From: Fragilaria radians
Lineage: Eukaryota; Bacillariophyta; Fragilariophyceae; Fragilariales; Fragilariaceae
DNA: 30,246 nt
NCBI GenBank assembly: GCA_900642245.1
Contig: CAAAJI010000363.1
Coordinates: 24,238-54,483 of the forward strand
Reading direction: 5' to 3'
Part shown: one piece after another, positions 8,590-19,758 of the stretch
Layout: every line of letters begins with the position of its first letter
How positions within the stretch are numbered: the first letter of the stretch is position 1
Notes under the pieces: model-generated
The model's input: the letters and a program-made list of their open reading frames with translations, nothing else
Database searches by the model: none
Told to the model about the DNA's origin: nothing
Made by a program: the position numbers and the translations under genes

Positions 8590-9750
8590 ATGTCATCCAC
8601 TCAAAACCCATTGCGATCCAAGGCTCGTTGGGGTATCTTACGGTCTGCTCTTCTTGGGAGGGAATTCTCTGAAAGTGCTAAGGATGCATCAATTCATAGA
8701 TATCAAGGTTTTCAACTTCTTGGTAAGCAGCATGATGCATCACTTCCAGAAGCATCCCTAGATTTGATATGCGCAAGTGACAACCTATATTTTGAAATTC
8801 TTGCACGTCAATGTCATTATGGAGAGGAAGGGAGTATGAATGTTAGATTCTCTAATTCTATTAGTAGAAGCGAAGTAAAAAACATCAGAGAGGAATTGGC
8901 TCGACGTGGAATTCTAGCCAAATTTGATGATGAACATGGCGCGGCAAATATCCAATGGTCGTTCTCTTCTTTTACGATAACAAAGTATAAAGTTTGTGAC
9001 GTTATCAATTTATACATCCGAGAACGTAAACCAAAGAAACGAATATCGCTAACCGAACTTCAAAGTCATGATCGAAATTGTGGAGTCGACAACACAGGGC
9101 AAACATGTGTCTGGGATAGCGAGTGCACTTTGGCACATTGCTTAGGCAGTGAAGATTCAGCCCTTTCTCAATCACTCCCAATTTTATCACAGTTATCGGC
9201 AAGTCATTGTATCATGGAATTAGGTTCGGGTATGGCTGGCATTGCCGGTTTATTGATGGCCAAAATATCACCAGCTCGTGTTATTCTCACTGATGGTCAT
9301 CCCGAATCCGTGGAGAATAACAGGGTCAATATATGCTTGAATATGCTTTCCAATCAAGTTTCATGCGAAAAATTATTATGGTCAACAGATGTTACGGTTC
9401 ACCAAGAAACGGCTAATTTAGTACTTTGTTCAGATTGTACCCACTTTGAAGAGCATCACACTGGCCTTATGATCACGTTGGCACATATTCTAAAAGTGGG
9501 TGGGAACGCTATACTATGTCAACCTCCCCGAGCAAAATCATTACATCGCTTCCTAAGCCTATGCAATCGCTATTCAACGATGTGGAAAATAACTCATGTA
9601 CAGGAACCGATAATTGAACGCAAGCACAACGAATCCGTCCAAGATCCATTTTATGACCCCAATATTCATCGTCCATGCATAGTCTTACTGCAAAAGTTAA
9701 GAGTACTGCAGGATGAAGATCGTGTATCATTTAATACACAGTATCCTTGA
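8590..9750 (+). CDS. CAMKMT: Calmodulin-lysine N-methyltransferase (Methyltransferase_16 family)
   Basis: An intact 386-codon frame runs from ATG 8590 to TGA 9748-9750. The C-terminal half is a seven-beta-strand SAM methyltransferase of the Methyltransf_16 group: CVWDSE (residues 173-178), SAM loop MELGSGMAGIAGLLMA (209-224), VILTDGHPESVENNRVN (231-247), LVLCSDCTHFEEHH (277-290) and VGGNAILCQPPRAKSLHRF. The combination LTDG..ESVENN with SDCT.FEE is typical of calmodulin-lysine methyltransferase, which trimethylates a lysine of calmodulin. The protein is somewhat longer than the animal enzyme because of an N-terminal domain (1-150), which in this family contacts the substrate. No signal peptide is present, so it is probably cytosolic. 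It could instead be another member of the lysine methyltransferase group, but the motif set favours CaM KMT. Confidence 0.82.
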   Translation: MSSTQNPLRSKARWGILRSALLGREFSESAKDASIHRYQGFQLLGKQHDASLPEASLDLICASDNLYFEILARQCHYGEEGSMNVRFSNSISRSEVKNIREELARRGILAKFDDEHGAANIQWSFSSFTITKYKVCDVINLYIRERKPKKRISLTELQSHDRNCGVDNTGQTCVWDSECTLAHCLGSEDSALSQSLPILSQLSASHCIMELGSGMAGIAGLLMAKISPARVILTDGHPESVENNRVNICLNMLSNQVSCEKLLWSTDVTVHQETANLVLCSDCTHFEEHHTGLMITLAHILKVGGNAILCQPPRAKSLHRFLSLCNRYSTMWKITHVQEPIIERKHNESVQDPFYDPNIHRPCIVLLQKLRVLQDEDRVSFNTQYP

Positions 9751-11400
9751 ATGTAAATCACCTTTTTGAAACCTGTAAGTACGGGATTAATCAGTTTGAG
9801 TATGATCATTTTGCGCAATTTCAACATCTCTTCGACTGATTGATCACGATAAACTATCACTTATTCAGCAATATTGAAAAGGATAAACCATAGGAAATTG
9901 TATCCTCCCATCTTTAAAAATACCCAGACACTTCGTCCGATCCAATTTAAAACGCATACATATAGCACACTAACACTGATGCTACCATCACTTCCATACT
10001 TCAAACCGGTGTAATTTTGTGATTAAGTTACATACTTAATTTGTGATTACGAGAAGGATGAAAGTTATCTTCCGAGGCTTACGATATGTTTGCACCCTTT
10101 GAAATTGTTTACCAAATTTGGAGAAACATCAAATCCCAAATTGCAGGAGTGCTAAAATCCATGGACATCTGTCCGCTCGCAATAGACATATAACTAGATG
10201 AACCAGGAAGCTGAAAAAATAATGCAATAAAAGGTATAGCAACTATTGCTTTTCAAGTCGTTTACATTTCTACGTTTGAATTTGAGTACCAAGAATAAAG
10301 TACTCATCCCAAGAGAGAGAAAAAATAGAGAAACACTACCATCACGTAGAAAAAAGATATATCATGATCTTGATTCATATAGTCATTACCGGAATCTTCT
10401 GTAAGCAAAAGGAACCTACTTTTTGGATCACCAGGATTTGGCTCCAGGGTAGCAAATGCTTATGCATGATTTATGCATTAGAGCTCTATAAGACAGTAGC
10501 GTTCACATAGCTAATGTAACCACCCCATCATGTCCTAATGTCGTTTCGCTTTATAATTAATAAGCCGAAAGCATGAGGAAAATATGGTTTTTTGAAACAA
10601 CTTATGTGATCCCCGATATACGTCATTTATCTTTTCCTTTACAGACTAAGGAAGTCTGCAAAGAATTATTAATAAAATTAAAAAGTATTTAATGATTGAA
10701 ATGAGGGTTCACTTTGCTGACTTAAATGGCTAGGCTTCCATAATCACACCAATCTTGGCAGTTTTACATTTTAGTAGATAAATATCAAACATCACTTCTC
10801 CAAGTCAACAAATCGCTAAAATAGATTGATTGCATTTTCAAGTTGGATGAAATCACCTTCCGTAGTAAGATTTCAAGCCAAAAGAAAATTCATTTCGTAC
10901 TGTGCCTTTGACAAGAGAAGGCTGTTTTCCAAGCTTTCGCTACTCATGGTTAAATGAACCATGATTCAGAAAAATGTTGGAAATGATGTTGCTATTCAAA
11001 ACGCTTGAAAAGACATGGAACCTATATCGTCTTGGAACCCAAGATAAAGCAAGTGAAGGCAGTATTTGATTCCCTTTATGGCTTACAACATAGTTAGCCA
11101 TATCAGTAAGCTTCTCAAATTTCTATTTCTAATATTTGTGCTTGGATCAAAAGAAATTATCCAAGACTGATAAGGAAAGCATTGGAGAATGTGATGATTT
11201 GGTAGACACATTGCTGATTTTGTTAAGTGACAATACATGTGTTTGACTTTTCGATGTAACTTCTACCTTCCTTTGAAGACTCCGAAATGAGATTTTTATG
11301 GAGTATCATTCAAATCTTTGACAAAGTTACATAGGCCTTCACATATGGATTTGATGGGCTTACGAAAATTCCAGTCCAATTTCAACGTGTTTTTCCCCAT
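9751..11400. other. Long intergenic region, no confident gene
   Basis: AT-rich sequence with stops in all frames. A short minus-strand segment around 10130-10240 has good splice-like borders (see findings). A plus-strand phrase near 11060-11090 faintly recalls a Copia reverse transcriptase. Neither is strong enough to call. Confidence 0.5.
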
Positions 11401-11585
11401 TGAAAAGTCGGTATGCCGATTACTTACGATTATTTTTGGTGAATCTAATTTCCCCAGTCGCCGATTATCTTTTGAACTTGCAATTATCTCTGGCGAATTT
11501 AATGCACACCTTCCTGAAAAGACAGTTAGCCGAAAATCTTTTGAACTTGTAATTGTAATTAGTGAATTTTATGCTCACCTCAAAC
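11401..11585 (+). repeat. Three imperfect repeats just upstream of the sulfotransferase ATG
   Basis: Units starting GCCGATTA at 11415 and 11460 and GCCGAAAA at 11529 each continue with a diverged ATC/TTTTGAACTTG...GTGAATTTAAT...CACCT core. TGAAAAG precedes the first and third units. The last ends a few bases before the ATG at 11587, so the repeats probably form the 5' leader or core promoter. Confidence 0.55.
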
Positions 11586-11586
11586 A

Positions 11587-12912
11587 ATGATACAACAGGG
11601 ACTTGCTAAAAAGCTTTCTAGTGGAAGCATTATAGCTAGTATTGCTGTTGCTTTCGTTATATTGTGGATTGCCTTGTCATTTTCTTCGTCAGAAAGCTCG
11701 TACACTACCCGAAATGGTGGTGTCAAGATAAAAAATACTGAATCCATCCCATCTGGAAGTTCCGCACTCGAAGACGACGATTTCCTTGGCAAAAGTAGTT
11801 ATGCTCCTGAAGGTAGATCGAACATTGATGATATTTTCTGGCCTAATGTTAAGGAAACATCAATCGAAGAGGAGAAAGCATTGGACGATGAATCATCAGA
11901 TATTAAGTCAATGAATTCGATGCTTGAGCATCGTTTTGAACCACCTGATTACGACCCTCAAAAAGGAGAGATATTTTCCAAACAATGGTGCAAATTCAAC
12001 AAAGTATCTTGGTACCCTAAGAAAAGTGATTCTTGGCAACTTCGTGGACCTTATTTTATACTGCCTGGAGCCAAGAAATCTGGGACAACATCACTTTCGT
12101 CTTATTTGATGCAACATCCTCTTATTGAAAAGGCGAGAGTTAAAGAACTACAATTTTTCCTCGACAAAAACTTCAAAGCTGACTATACAACCCCAAAAGG
12201 AAAGACTCGCGTTGATGAGGCACGATTTCATTTATACAATGTCGACTACCATTACTTGGCGTTAAAAAGTGAAAACAATTTCATATCTTTCGACGGTACC
12301 CCGGAGTACTTATTCAGAACTAATGGCATTCCCCAAAGGATCCTATGTGTCACCCCTTGGATCAAAGTAGTAATTATCCTCAGAAATCCAGTGGAACGAG
12401 CCTACAGTAATTGGGCATTTGCAATGCGGCGATTGAAGAAAAACATAACTTTTGAGATGTACTTGCAATACGACTTAAATTTGCTGAAACATGAAGGAGT
12501 CTTGAGTGCTGCTAATGCTGAAGAAGAAAAGAAAGCATGGGATGCGTACCTATCTCACCCAACCGAAGGAGTCGTGGGTCGATCTTTATATGTAATTCAA
12601 ATTCGCGATTGGTTTCAGGCGTTTCAGGACAGTGGGCGTGATCCAAGAACTCAGTTCTATTTCTTGCGGTCCGAAAATATTAAACGTGATCTTCAAGGTG
12701 AAATGCAAAAGCTGCATTCCTTTCTGGGCCTTCCCTACGTCCCAGTCGTGAACGAGGGAGAAAAAGTTGTGACACACTATTCTGAACCTATTAAAAATGA
12801 CACCAAAACCATGCTTGAGAGTTTATACGCTCCATATAATAAAAGATTGTATAAACTGCTTGATGAATATGGCTTTGGTGATGATTGGCACGGAATTTGG
12901 GATTCTCTGTGA
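11587..12912 (+). CDS. Golgi sulfotransferase (heparan sulfate sulfotransferase-like, PAPS-dependent)
   Basis: A 441-codon frame runs from ATG 11587 to TGA 12910-12912. Residues 14-33 form one membrane segment (IIASIAVAFVILWIALSF) after a short basic start, giving type II topology. An acidic stem follows to about residue 120. The PAPS 5'-phosphosulfate loop is PGAKKSGTTSL (160-170), the catalytic-type KELQFF (186-191) matches KE-x-x-FF of heparan sulfate 3-O/N-sulfotransferases, DGTPEYL follows, and the 3'-phosphate site is VVIILRNPVERAYSNW (261-276). VVGRSLYVIQIRDWFQAF (329-346) is the conserved C-terminal block. It should transfer sulfate from PAPS to glycan chains in the Golgi lumen. The acceptor is unknown; in algae sulfated extracellular polysaccharides are likely. 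No intron or defect is seen. Confidence 0.88.
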   Translation: MIQQGLAKKLSSGSIIASIAVAFVILWIALSFSSSESSYTTRNGGVKIKNTESIPSGSSALEDDDFLGKSSYAPEGRSNIDDIFWPNVKETSIEEEKALDDESSDIKSMNSMLEHRFEPPDYDPQKGEIFSKQWCKFNKVSWYPKKSDSWQLRGPYFILPGAKKSGTTSLSSYLMQHPLIEKARVKELQFFLDKNFKADYTTPKGKTRVDEARFHLYNVDYHYLALKSENNFISFDGTPEYLFRTNGIPQRILCVTPWIKVVIILRNPVERAYSNWAFAMRRLKKNITFEMYLQYDLNLLKHEGVLSAANAEEEKKAWDAYLSHPTEGVVGRSLYVIQIRDWFQAFQDSGRDPRTQFYFLRSENIKRDLQGEMQKLHSFLGLPYVPVVNEGEKVVTHYSEPIKNDTKTMLESLYAPYNKRLYKLLDEYGFGDDWHGIWDSL

Positions 12913-14009
12913 GCTTTGAGTGTTCTACAAATGGTTCTACTCCATGCAAATGTCAATTTTCGATTAAGATATCACAAAAAGGCTCCACCTAAATTATCCT
13001 TACCAAATGATTCTATTGGATTTTTTGTTGACGGCCTGAGCATTCTTTTGCTGTCTGCCTATCATGATGGTTGAACCTAAAGAAACATCCAGATATCCAC
13101 ATCTTCAAGGACAAATACGAATCGTATACCTGCCAGCTTAATCATGAACCCTGAGAATAAAAAGGAACAAATGCGGTATCTTCCCAAATGTAAAGACCCG
13201 AATTTATTGATTCATTCCCAATCATAATTCCAATAATACTGCGTATCAATCATTTTGAATAAATAGTAAGGAAGGTGTTGGCGATTCCCCCATCAGTCAT
13301 AGTCACAATTCATGTGCATTAATATTTTACCGTGTATAATTAAAATTAATGATCTTCAAGACGTACATCTTTCAAGCTATCCAGCTATCCGATGGATAAC
13401 TTGAAAGGATCAGCTCCACTACAGGCAAGCTAAATCACTTTGAAAAATAAAGAACTAGACAAAACTGCCTCAACTTACCAGCATTTGTGCAAACAGCAAA
13501 CAAAGCAATTGTCTTTGACATAAATGCATTAGTACGGTACAGTTGGTCAATATCAAAAAGAATATTTGTAAAGTAAAGAGCAATGCAAATAATTACAGAT
13601 ACAGTAAGAAAAAACATAGGAAACCCATGTAAATTAATTAAGCAATAGAAGGTATGATTTGAAAAACAACTTGATCTTGAAAATAAAGATGCAAAGCATG
13701 GCTTACACAGGCGTAAACGAAAGTTTGAGCGTTTAGCAGCCACGGATGAGCAGAATAAAAAGAAATTTGAGAATGTTCGACTATTTTTCATTTTGGGATT
13801 AAATGAGTTATTGGCTGGAATTTTGTTCGCCTTTTGTAAAAATGATGTTATAAAGTTCAAATTGAATCTTTAACACAAACGATAATGAAATGATGAAATT
13901 CTCGTTTTGAATGATTCTTTTCACAAAAAGAACTAAATTTAGGAAAATGAAAAGGTAACACGAAAATTGTGTCTATATCCGCAAAAAATCTTCAAAGTGA
14001 CTGAAAAAG
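12913..14009. other. Intergenic region; weak minus-strand ORF only
   Basis: AT-rich and without a confident gene. A minus-strand open frame at 13435-13860 has a hydrophobic stretch and splice-like borders but no recognised family (see findings). Confidence 0.5.
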
Positions 14010-16300
14010 ATGATGCGAACTTTAGCTTCAGCTCCTTCTTCGGCCCCTCCCCTCATTAGGCCTGAAACATTGGATTCTAAGGTTTCTAAGCAAACATCCA
14101 AGTCAAGTGTCTCAGCAGATGATACGAGTAGAGCCGCCCGTGCAAGTCCTCTCGTTAACTTGCTTACGCTAGGATTGGGCTTTTGTTGTTTACTAAGCGT
14201 CGCGATGAATTTCTTGCATCATGATACATTCGTTCATCATTCTCCCGATACAGCAATTGCTCGTGCTATGGCTGAGTTTAAGAATCATCATCGAAAGCCT
14301 AAACGAATTACTCAAGAAGATATATTAGAAGAGCAATTGATTCAAAATCAAGGTCGCGACGAAAGGGAACAACAGAATCAGGACGACATTGAAGTTGTAG
14401 ACGTCAATGATATTCGACAGAATACAGGAATCTTAGCTGGACTTTCTTGTAATGATTTTGGAGGACCGACGGAAACGGATCACTTGGTCTATTGGCGCAA
14501 TATTCCTGCAGATGAAACGTTTGTTTCTCCTTTCAGATCCAAAGGTCGACGTCAGTACCTCACCTTTGAGCCCGATGGAGGTAAGCAAGAGAATAATTTC
14601 CTCCAATGCTCCCATCTTTACCTAATTCATACTATATGCTAACCTAGATCTTGCCTTCTCCTCATTTATTACTTAGGTGGGTGGAATAATATTCGAATGG
14701 CTATGGAAACTATTGTGGCATTAGCCATTGCCATGGGAAGGACTCTTGTATTACCTCCGGCTCAGGGGATGTACCTTCTTATGAAAGATAAGAAAAAGCA
14801 AGCTACTGACTTTACATTCGCAAACTTCTTCCCTATGATGAAAATGGCACAAGAAAATAGTGCGCTTGAAGTCATCACCATGGAGGAATTCTTGCTTTTG
14901 GAAGCCATGACTGGAAATCTTGTAGATAAGAATACAGGTCTTCCGAGTTTTCCTCCAGATAATCGGACAGATTGGGATGGACATGATGTAAAAGTGTTGA
15001 AGGAGTGGTTACGGAACGTTACGTACATTGAACATTTTTGGAAACCAGAAAGTTGTTTGGCTGCTTTCCCTGCCACTGGGAATCCCAAAGATGTGACACA
15101 TCTCAAGGAATGGATGCAACAGCTGCAATCTCTTATGTCAAAAGATGACGCATTCAAATTTCGAGGGAATCCTGTTCCTGTCGATGGACCCGCCAAGGAT
15201 AGATTGCACGAAGCCCTTGCATCAAGGCGTGAGTTGTGTGTATATGACGATTTCATGCAAAACCAGCTCGTGGTGCACTTCATGTGCTATCACAAAATGA
15301 GAATCAGATACCTTGTTCACTTTTATGCATTTCTATTTTTTGAAAACTGGAAACACGATATTTGGTTGAAACGTTTCCTTCGTGATCACATGCGTTACGT
15401 CGATGAAATTCAGTGCGCGGCTGCAAGGATAGTCGCTCACCTTCGTCAACGAGCCTTAGAGTCATCGTCCTCTCCCAACTTTGACACAATTCACATTCGT
15501 CGAGGTGACTTTCAATTTAAGGACACTCGTATATCCGCTGAAGAAATCATAGCTAACAGCGCTGATGTTTTGACTGTCAATAAAACACTTTACGTTGCCA
15601 CTGATGAGCGCGACAAGACATTTTTCCGACCAATACAGGCAGCGGGATACAAATTATATTTTTTGGATGACTTTCAAGATTTGCTACAAGGAGTGAATAC
15701 GAACTATTATGGAATGATTGACCAGCTCATAGCATCGCAGGGCGAAATCTTTCTCGGTTGTTGGCATTCAACATTTACAGGTTACATTATGCGATTACGT
15801 GGAGTAAGTATTGTTTTTGATGCATCAATTTTGTTTTGCTGTAATTCTGCTTATCTAACATCTTCCATTTCGGATGTTAATCCAATATTTCGTCCTGTTT
15901 GGAATCGAAGTATCATTCAACGAAGAGAAATTTGGAAGGAAATATGGAAGGAATCCTTCCAACTTCATATTATTACGTTACTATGAAAAATAAATATGCG
16001 ATGCATCGATATGAACCTCTCTCTGGTGCATTCTTCAATAGGGAATTCCCGACAAGTTGGCGACAAATTGATGCAGATGTAGATATGTCGGCTAATTTGG
16101 AAGAAGAAACCATGAAAAAGCAAGACGAGGAAGGGGATGAAGGTGACTACGATGGCCAGTTAGATGGTCAAGGTTTGGAAGAAGAAGATAATGAAAAGGA
16201 AGGTAAGATCAGCGACGTTGAAAATATGGAAGATGAAGATGGCGATGAGAAAGAAGAAGAAAACAATGAAGAGAATTCGTTGGAAGAAAGTGTCCAATAA
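14010..16300 (+). CDS. O-fucosyltransferase-family type II membrane protein, three exons
   Basis: The proposed structure is join(14010..14580, 14677..15803, 15911..16300), 695 residues, with TAA at 16298-16300. Intron 1 (GTAAGC...TTACTTAG, 96 nt) is phase 1 and restores EPDGGGWNNIRMAME. Intron 2 (GTAAGT...TCGAAG, 107 nt) is phase 0 and restores IMRLRG-YHSTKRN. There is one membrane segment at residues about 46-69. The O-FucT domain (about 180-620) shows GGGWNNIR, AMGRTLVLPP, HIRRGDF (463-469, the GDP-sugar-binding arginine motif), YVATDE (496-501) and FLGCWHSTFTGYIMRLRG. The last ~75 residues are a strongly acidic Asp/Glu tail. Members use GDP-fucose (or, in plant relatives, other nucleotide sugars) on proteins or polysaccharides in the ER/Golgi. 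The acceptor here is unknown. Confidence 0.88.
14581..14676 (+). other. Intron 1 of the O-fucosyltransferase gene
   Basis: The donor is GATGGAG|GTAAGC and the acceptor TTATTACTTAG|GTGGG. It splits a glycine codon (phase 1), and its removal recreates the conserved GGGWNNIR motif. Confidence 0.9.
15804..15910 (+). other. Intron 2 of the O-fucosyltransferase gene
   Basis: The donor is CGTGGA|GTAAGT and the acceptor GGAATCGAAG|TATCAT, phase 0. Unspliced reading continues out of the family sequence to a stop at 15986. Splicing joins the conserved MRLRG to YHSTKRNLEG and the acidic C-terminus. Confidence 0.85.
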
Positions 16301-18328
16301 CTACAAGATTTTAGGTCCGAAAATAAGTGACAAGGAGTAATTTTAGTTTCTCCATACAATATGGAGGGCATGATCTGCATGCTCCGACTTAGAGAAAGCA
16401 CATTTTCTATGTCACTTTGGATCAAGAAGAAAGAATATAATCCGTTGCCACTTCGATCCACCTTATCTGAATATTCGGCATGAATTGTCGGTCAAGACTT
16501 ATGGAGAGCGATATCCATTGAACCAGTTATGCTGCCAGAAATGTTGTGATTTTTACGCCTAAAATAGAAGCAGAGTTGTAAATCTCCGATTTGCAGATTA
16601 AACTTCTCATTTTGTAACAGCAAATTTTATTCTTCTCAACCTGCAATTCAAGTGCTTTTGAATGGCAAACATCCATGAAATTCTTGTTTAGGACACTCTG
16701 GATTCACAAATTCCAACGAAATGGAATATGCTTCTTCGTAATCCTTTTTCTGTTGAGAACTTGAGTTACTTTCTTGGCAACAAAATGTCATCCATAGAAC
16801 GGGATGCTGATGAAATTTGAGATCCAGTTCTCTTAATACTTATGCGATCCCAAGTTCATTGAAATCAGAACCAACATGAATAACTCATTATAGCAATGTT
16901 GTTATAAACACCCAGTCTTTGCATCTTTCCTACAGCTTACAGAAAATCAAAAGTTAGATTCAAGCAAACAATCTTCGTTTTTGGAATCAAAACCTGCTGG
17001 AGATTCTCGTCTCCGCACAATCTAAGCTCTTCTGCACATTTAGCCTAAGCAAAGTCTATTTTTTTATCATGCATTAAAATTGCACAAGATTTGTCATAAC
17101 ATAATGCATGTTGCACAAATTAACCTAGCCGTTAAAGTAAGTTATAAGTGCTGGAATAAATAACGTGCCTCCAAGATGCATCAAAATACCAATGTATGTT
17201 GTATCATAGAAACTATGAAATATTGAGTTTGATGAATGTTACGCTGTCAGCGGAGCAACACAGAGAGAGCTGTACTTTAGTATGCTCAACAAGCTTGAGA
17301 ATTGAATTTCATTTCAAATTAAGACTCAGAAATTAGACATTTGCCGACATCAGTATCTGCTTGTAATGGGTGCTAATCTATGTTGAGTTCAAACTGAAAA
17401 GATTATGTTTGAAAGCATTGCACATAACTTCTGTTAATAAGCACTATCAAGAAATTACTATATATTTAATGTGCTGTATTGTTTGTCGTCATCTGAATTT
17501 GTAAGGGGAATTGAAACGGACAATCAAACCGGTGATGTTGCTAAAATGTGCTTTAAGCATCGCTATTCTTTATGTCTACTTCATGAAGGAGTAAGGTATG
17601 TCGCCATAACAGTGACACAGTATTTGCCAGTTAGGGTATTGTAGTTATTGCTCAAAGCGTTAAAACTCCTTTGAAGATAAATGATTAAATTTTGATTCAT
17701 ACACTTTGGTAGCCGTTTTTCACCAAAATTTCATATAACCTTAGTTTTGTTAGTCAAGTGGGATGATTCAATAGGTGATGCAACTTTCTAATATATATTT
17801 TTGAATTTTTATTGAAAAAAAAATCTCCACGTTTGTCACACGATAATCAGATGGATGATATTGTGGGTTCTGGATAATGTCAGGTGTTTCCAATGAAACT
17901 TGGTTTCCAACCTTGTCCCCATAAGAAATTTGAGTCTCTGTTTTAAGCCCTCATGGGGTTTGCCTAAAGTGTTATGTGATACTAGCTTCTTACATCACAT
18001 GCAGGATATACAAGAGAATATTCAAACAGATTAAGTCAAATAATCAAAGGAAAAAATAAACAATTTGGTGAATCTACTATACTGGTTGGCTATTGGGTTG
18101 TCTGTAATGCCATATTTGTCAGATATTTGCTTGAAATCACATTTCAATTTTCCCTCATCGTCAAAAGCAATACATACATGATTATGACTTTCCAAGTCAG
18201 AAAAATTAGTATGTATCATATGCCTAATCATTAGCATACTAATACATATGAAAATTCTAAATTACAAGTTTATTCATTTTGAACGTATCAATTGGGCTGA
18301 CCACTTAATAGACCAACCTAATGGCTTA
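16301..18328. other. Long intergenic region, no confident gene
   Basis: AT-rich with scattered stops in every frame. A minus-strand 68-codon frame at 18031-18237 looks protein-like in composition but has no recognised homology (see findings). No RNA gene was recognised. Confidence 0.5.
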
Positions 18329-19257
18329 AAGTCTATTATTTCCTACAAAGATTGATCTTTTTTACGTGCTATCCAATGTTCCCCTCATCCCACCTACCGT
18401 GGAGTTAAACAATGACTCACAAGGGCCCCAAAAGGAGGACCAATTGTTGTTTTTAGTTGTTTTTCAATGATTGTAAATGACTTGGTAATGTTTAGGAGAA
18501 TGAGCAGGGTCGTGCCAGCCACTCGTTTTGAGGATACTCATGGGAAAGTCCCAAAGGCAAAAAGCCATGAGAAAAACCTCTTCAAGGGGTAGCAACATGT
18601 ATAGGAATGAATTGTATTAGTGTGCGGTGGAATATTGTGGTTCTTGGCTTCCTGGAGATCCCGGCTTGGGGTCCTATCACCATCTCCTCCAAAAACACAT
18701 GGACATGACTGCTTCTTCAATTTTGAGCTTGTTTTCCACCAGACCCCTTGAACAGCTTCAAAATTTGATGAAATTGTACCAATCTGTGTGTAGAAGACCA
18801 AGAACTGCAAATCTCATCAACCTGGAGGTTTCTGAAGATAAAAAGGGCATCCAGACATGATGTCAACAATCAACAAGTGTTGCCTGGGCAATAATACGGA
18901 TTAGTGGCGAAATAATGGAAATATATCATCAATTTTTACCCGTAGATAGCCAGGACAACCTTGTTTTCATTCCTAGAATGAACCATGCTGATATCATCAT
19001 TTTTGAAAGAGATTGAGCTTCAAGGCCATGCTTCCAAGAAAATTGGAAATGCAAGCCCTTTTGGAGTCGATCAAGCAATGTAACTATCATCAAAAGCATG
19101 ATAGCAACAATGCTTGGACCCTAAAAGTAACATCATTCTCATGGTGAACCGGCGTGGCTGCACTTCAAGATACACCTTTTTTCACGTAGAAAATGTAGGT
19201 TTGTACCTCTTTTGGAATTTCAAAACAAAAAATTGTTGAAGTCTATTATTACCTACA
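18329..19257. mobile_element. Putative retroposed insert bounded by a 19-bp direct repeat
   Basis: AAGTCTATTATTTCCTACA (18329-18347) recurs as AAGTCTATTATTACCTACA (19239-19257) with one mismatch, enclosing 891 bp. The insert has no inverted termini. Its right end is A-rich (CAAAACAAAAAATTG), as in LINE/SINE-type or processed-transcript insertions with long target duplications. It holds an open plus frame (18627-18860) and no recognised protein. The identity of the element is unknown. Confidence 0.45.
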
Positions 19258-19758
19258 GTACAATAAAATATATCCCTTTTTACAACTCGAGTTTTCAATA
19301 TGTGTTCACGCGATAGTTTTCTGCTTCCTCCTTTCGTTAGGACATCACACTGAAAATTAATAGACCATCACAAAAGCAATCGTTAGAGTTTGACCAATAT
19401 GTGCATTTTTTACAAGCCGTTTATATGCTTCTAATTTCTTTCTATCTATTACATCTATTAAGGCGGCGTGTTCACATAAATTGTACTCGAATTTATCCGC
19501 ACTTAGCCTCTGATGTGTGTCAACGAGGCATGCTGTATTTCCTGTCTTTGATAGAATCAATTGTAGCTATTTCTATTCATCTTTGTATACTATTTTGTTG
19601 ATGTGACTAGCCTTGTAGCAAGGGTAACTTTTTTCTTCGGTTGTTGTGCGCTATGCGTCGCCAATAATTCAAACGGGGTTCAAAAATGAATCAAGATATT
19701 GATTTTTTTAGCTAAGAAACATCCCGAAGAAAGGTAACAAAGTGAAGTGTGTAACGCG
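19258..19758. other. Upstream region of the PhoD-like gene
   Basis: 500 bp without a recognised gene. It should contain the promoter and 5' leader of the phosphatase gene, but no clear motif was identified. Confidence 0.4.

Noticed and set aside
10990..11110. Plus-strand phrase KAVFDSLYGLQHS recalling the Copia RT 'LYGLKQ' motif
   Set aside because: Only a few residues match, stops follow at once, and no neighbouring Copia blocks are in order.
18538..18860. Open frames on both strands inside the 19-bp-repeat insert
   Set aside because: Neither translation shows a recognisable motif; kept only as part of the insert description.
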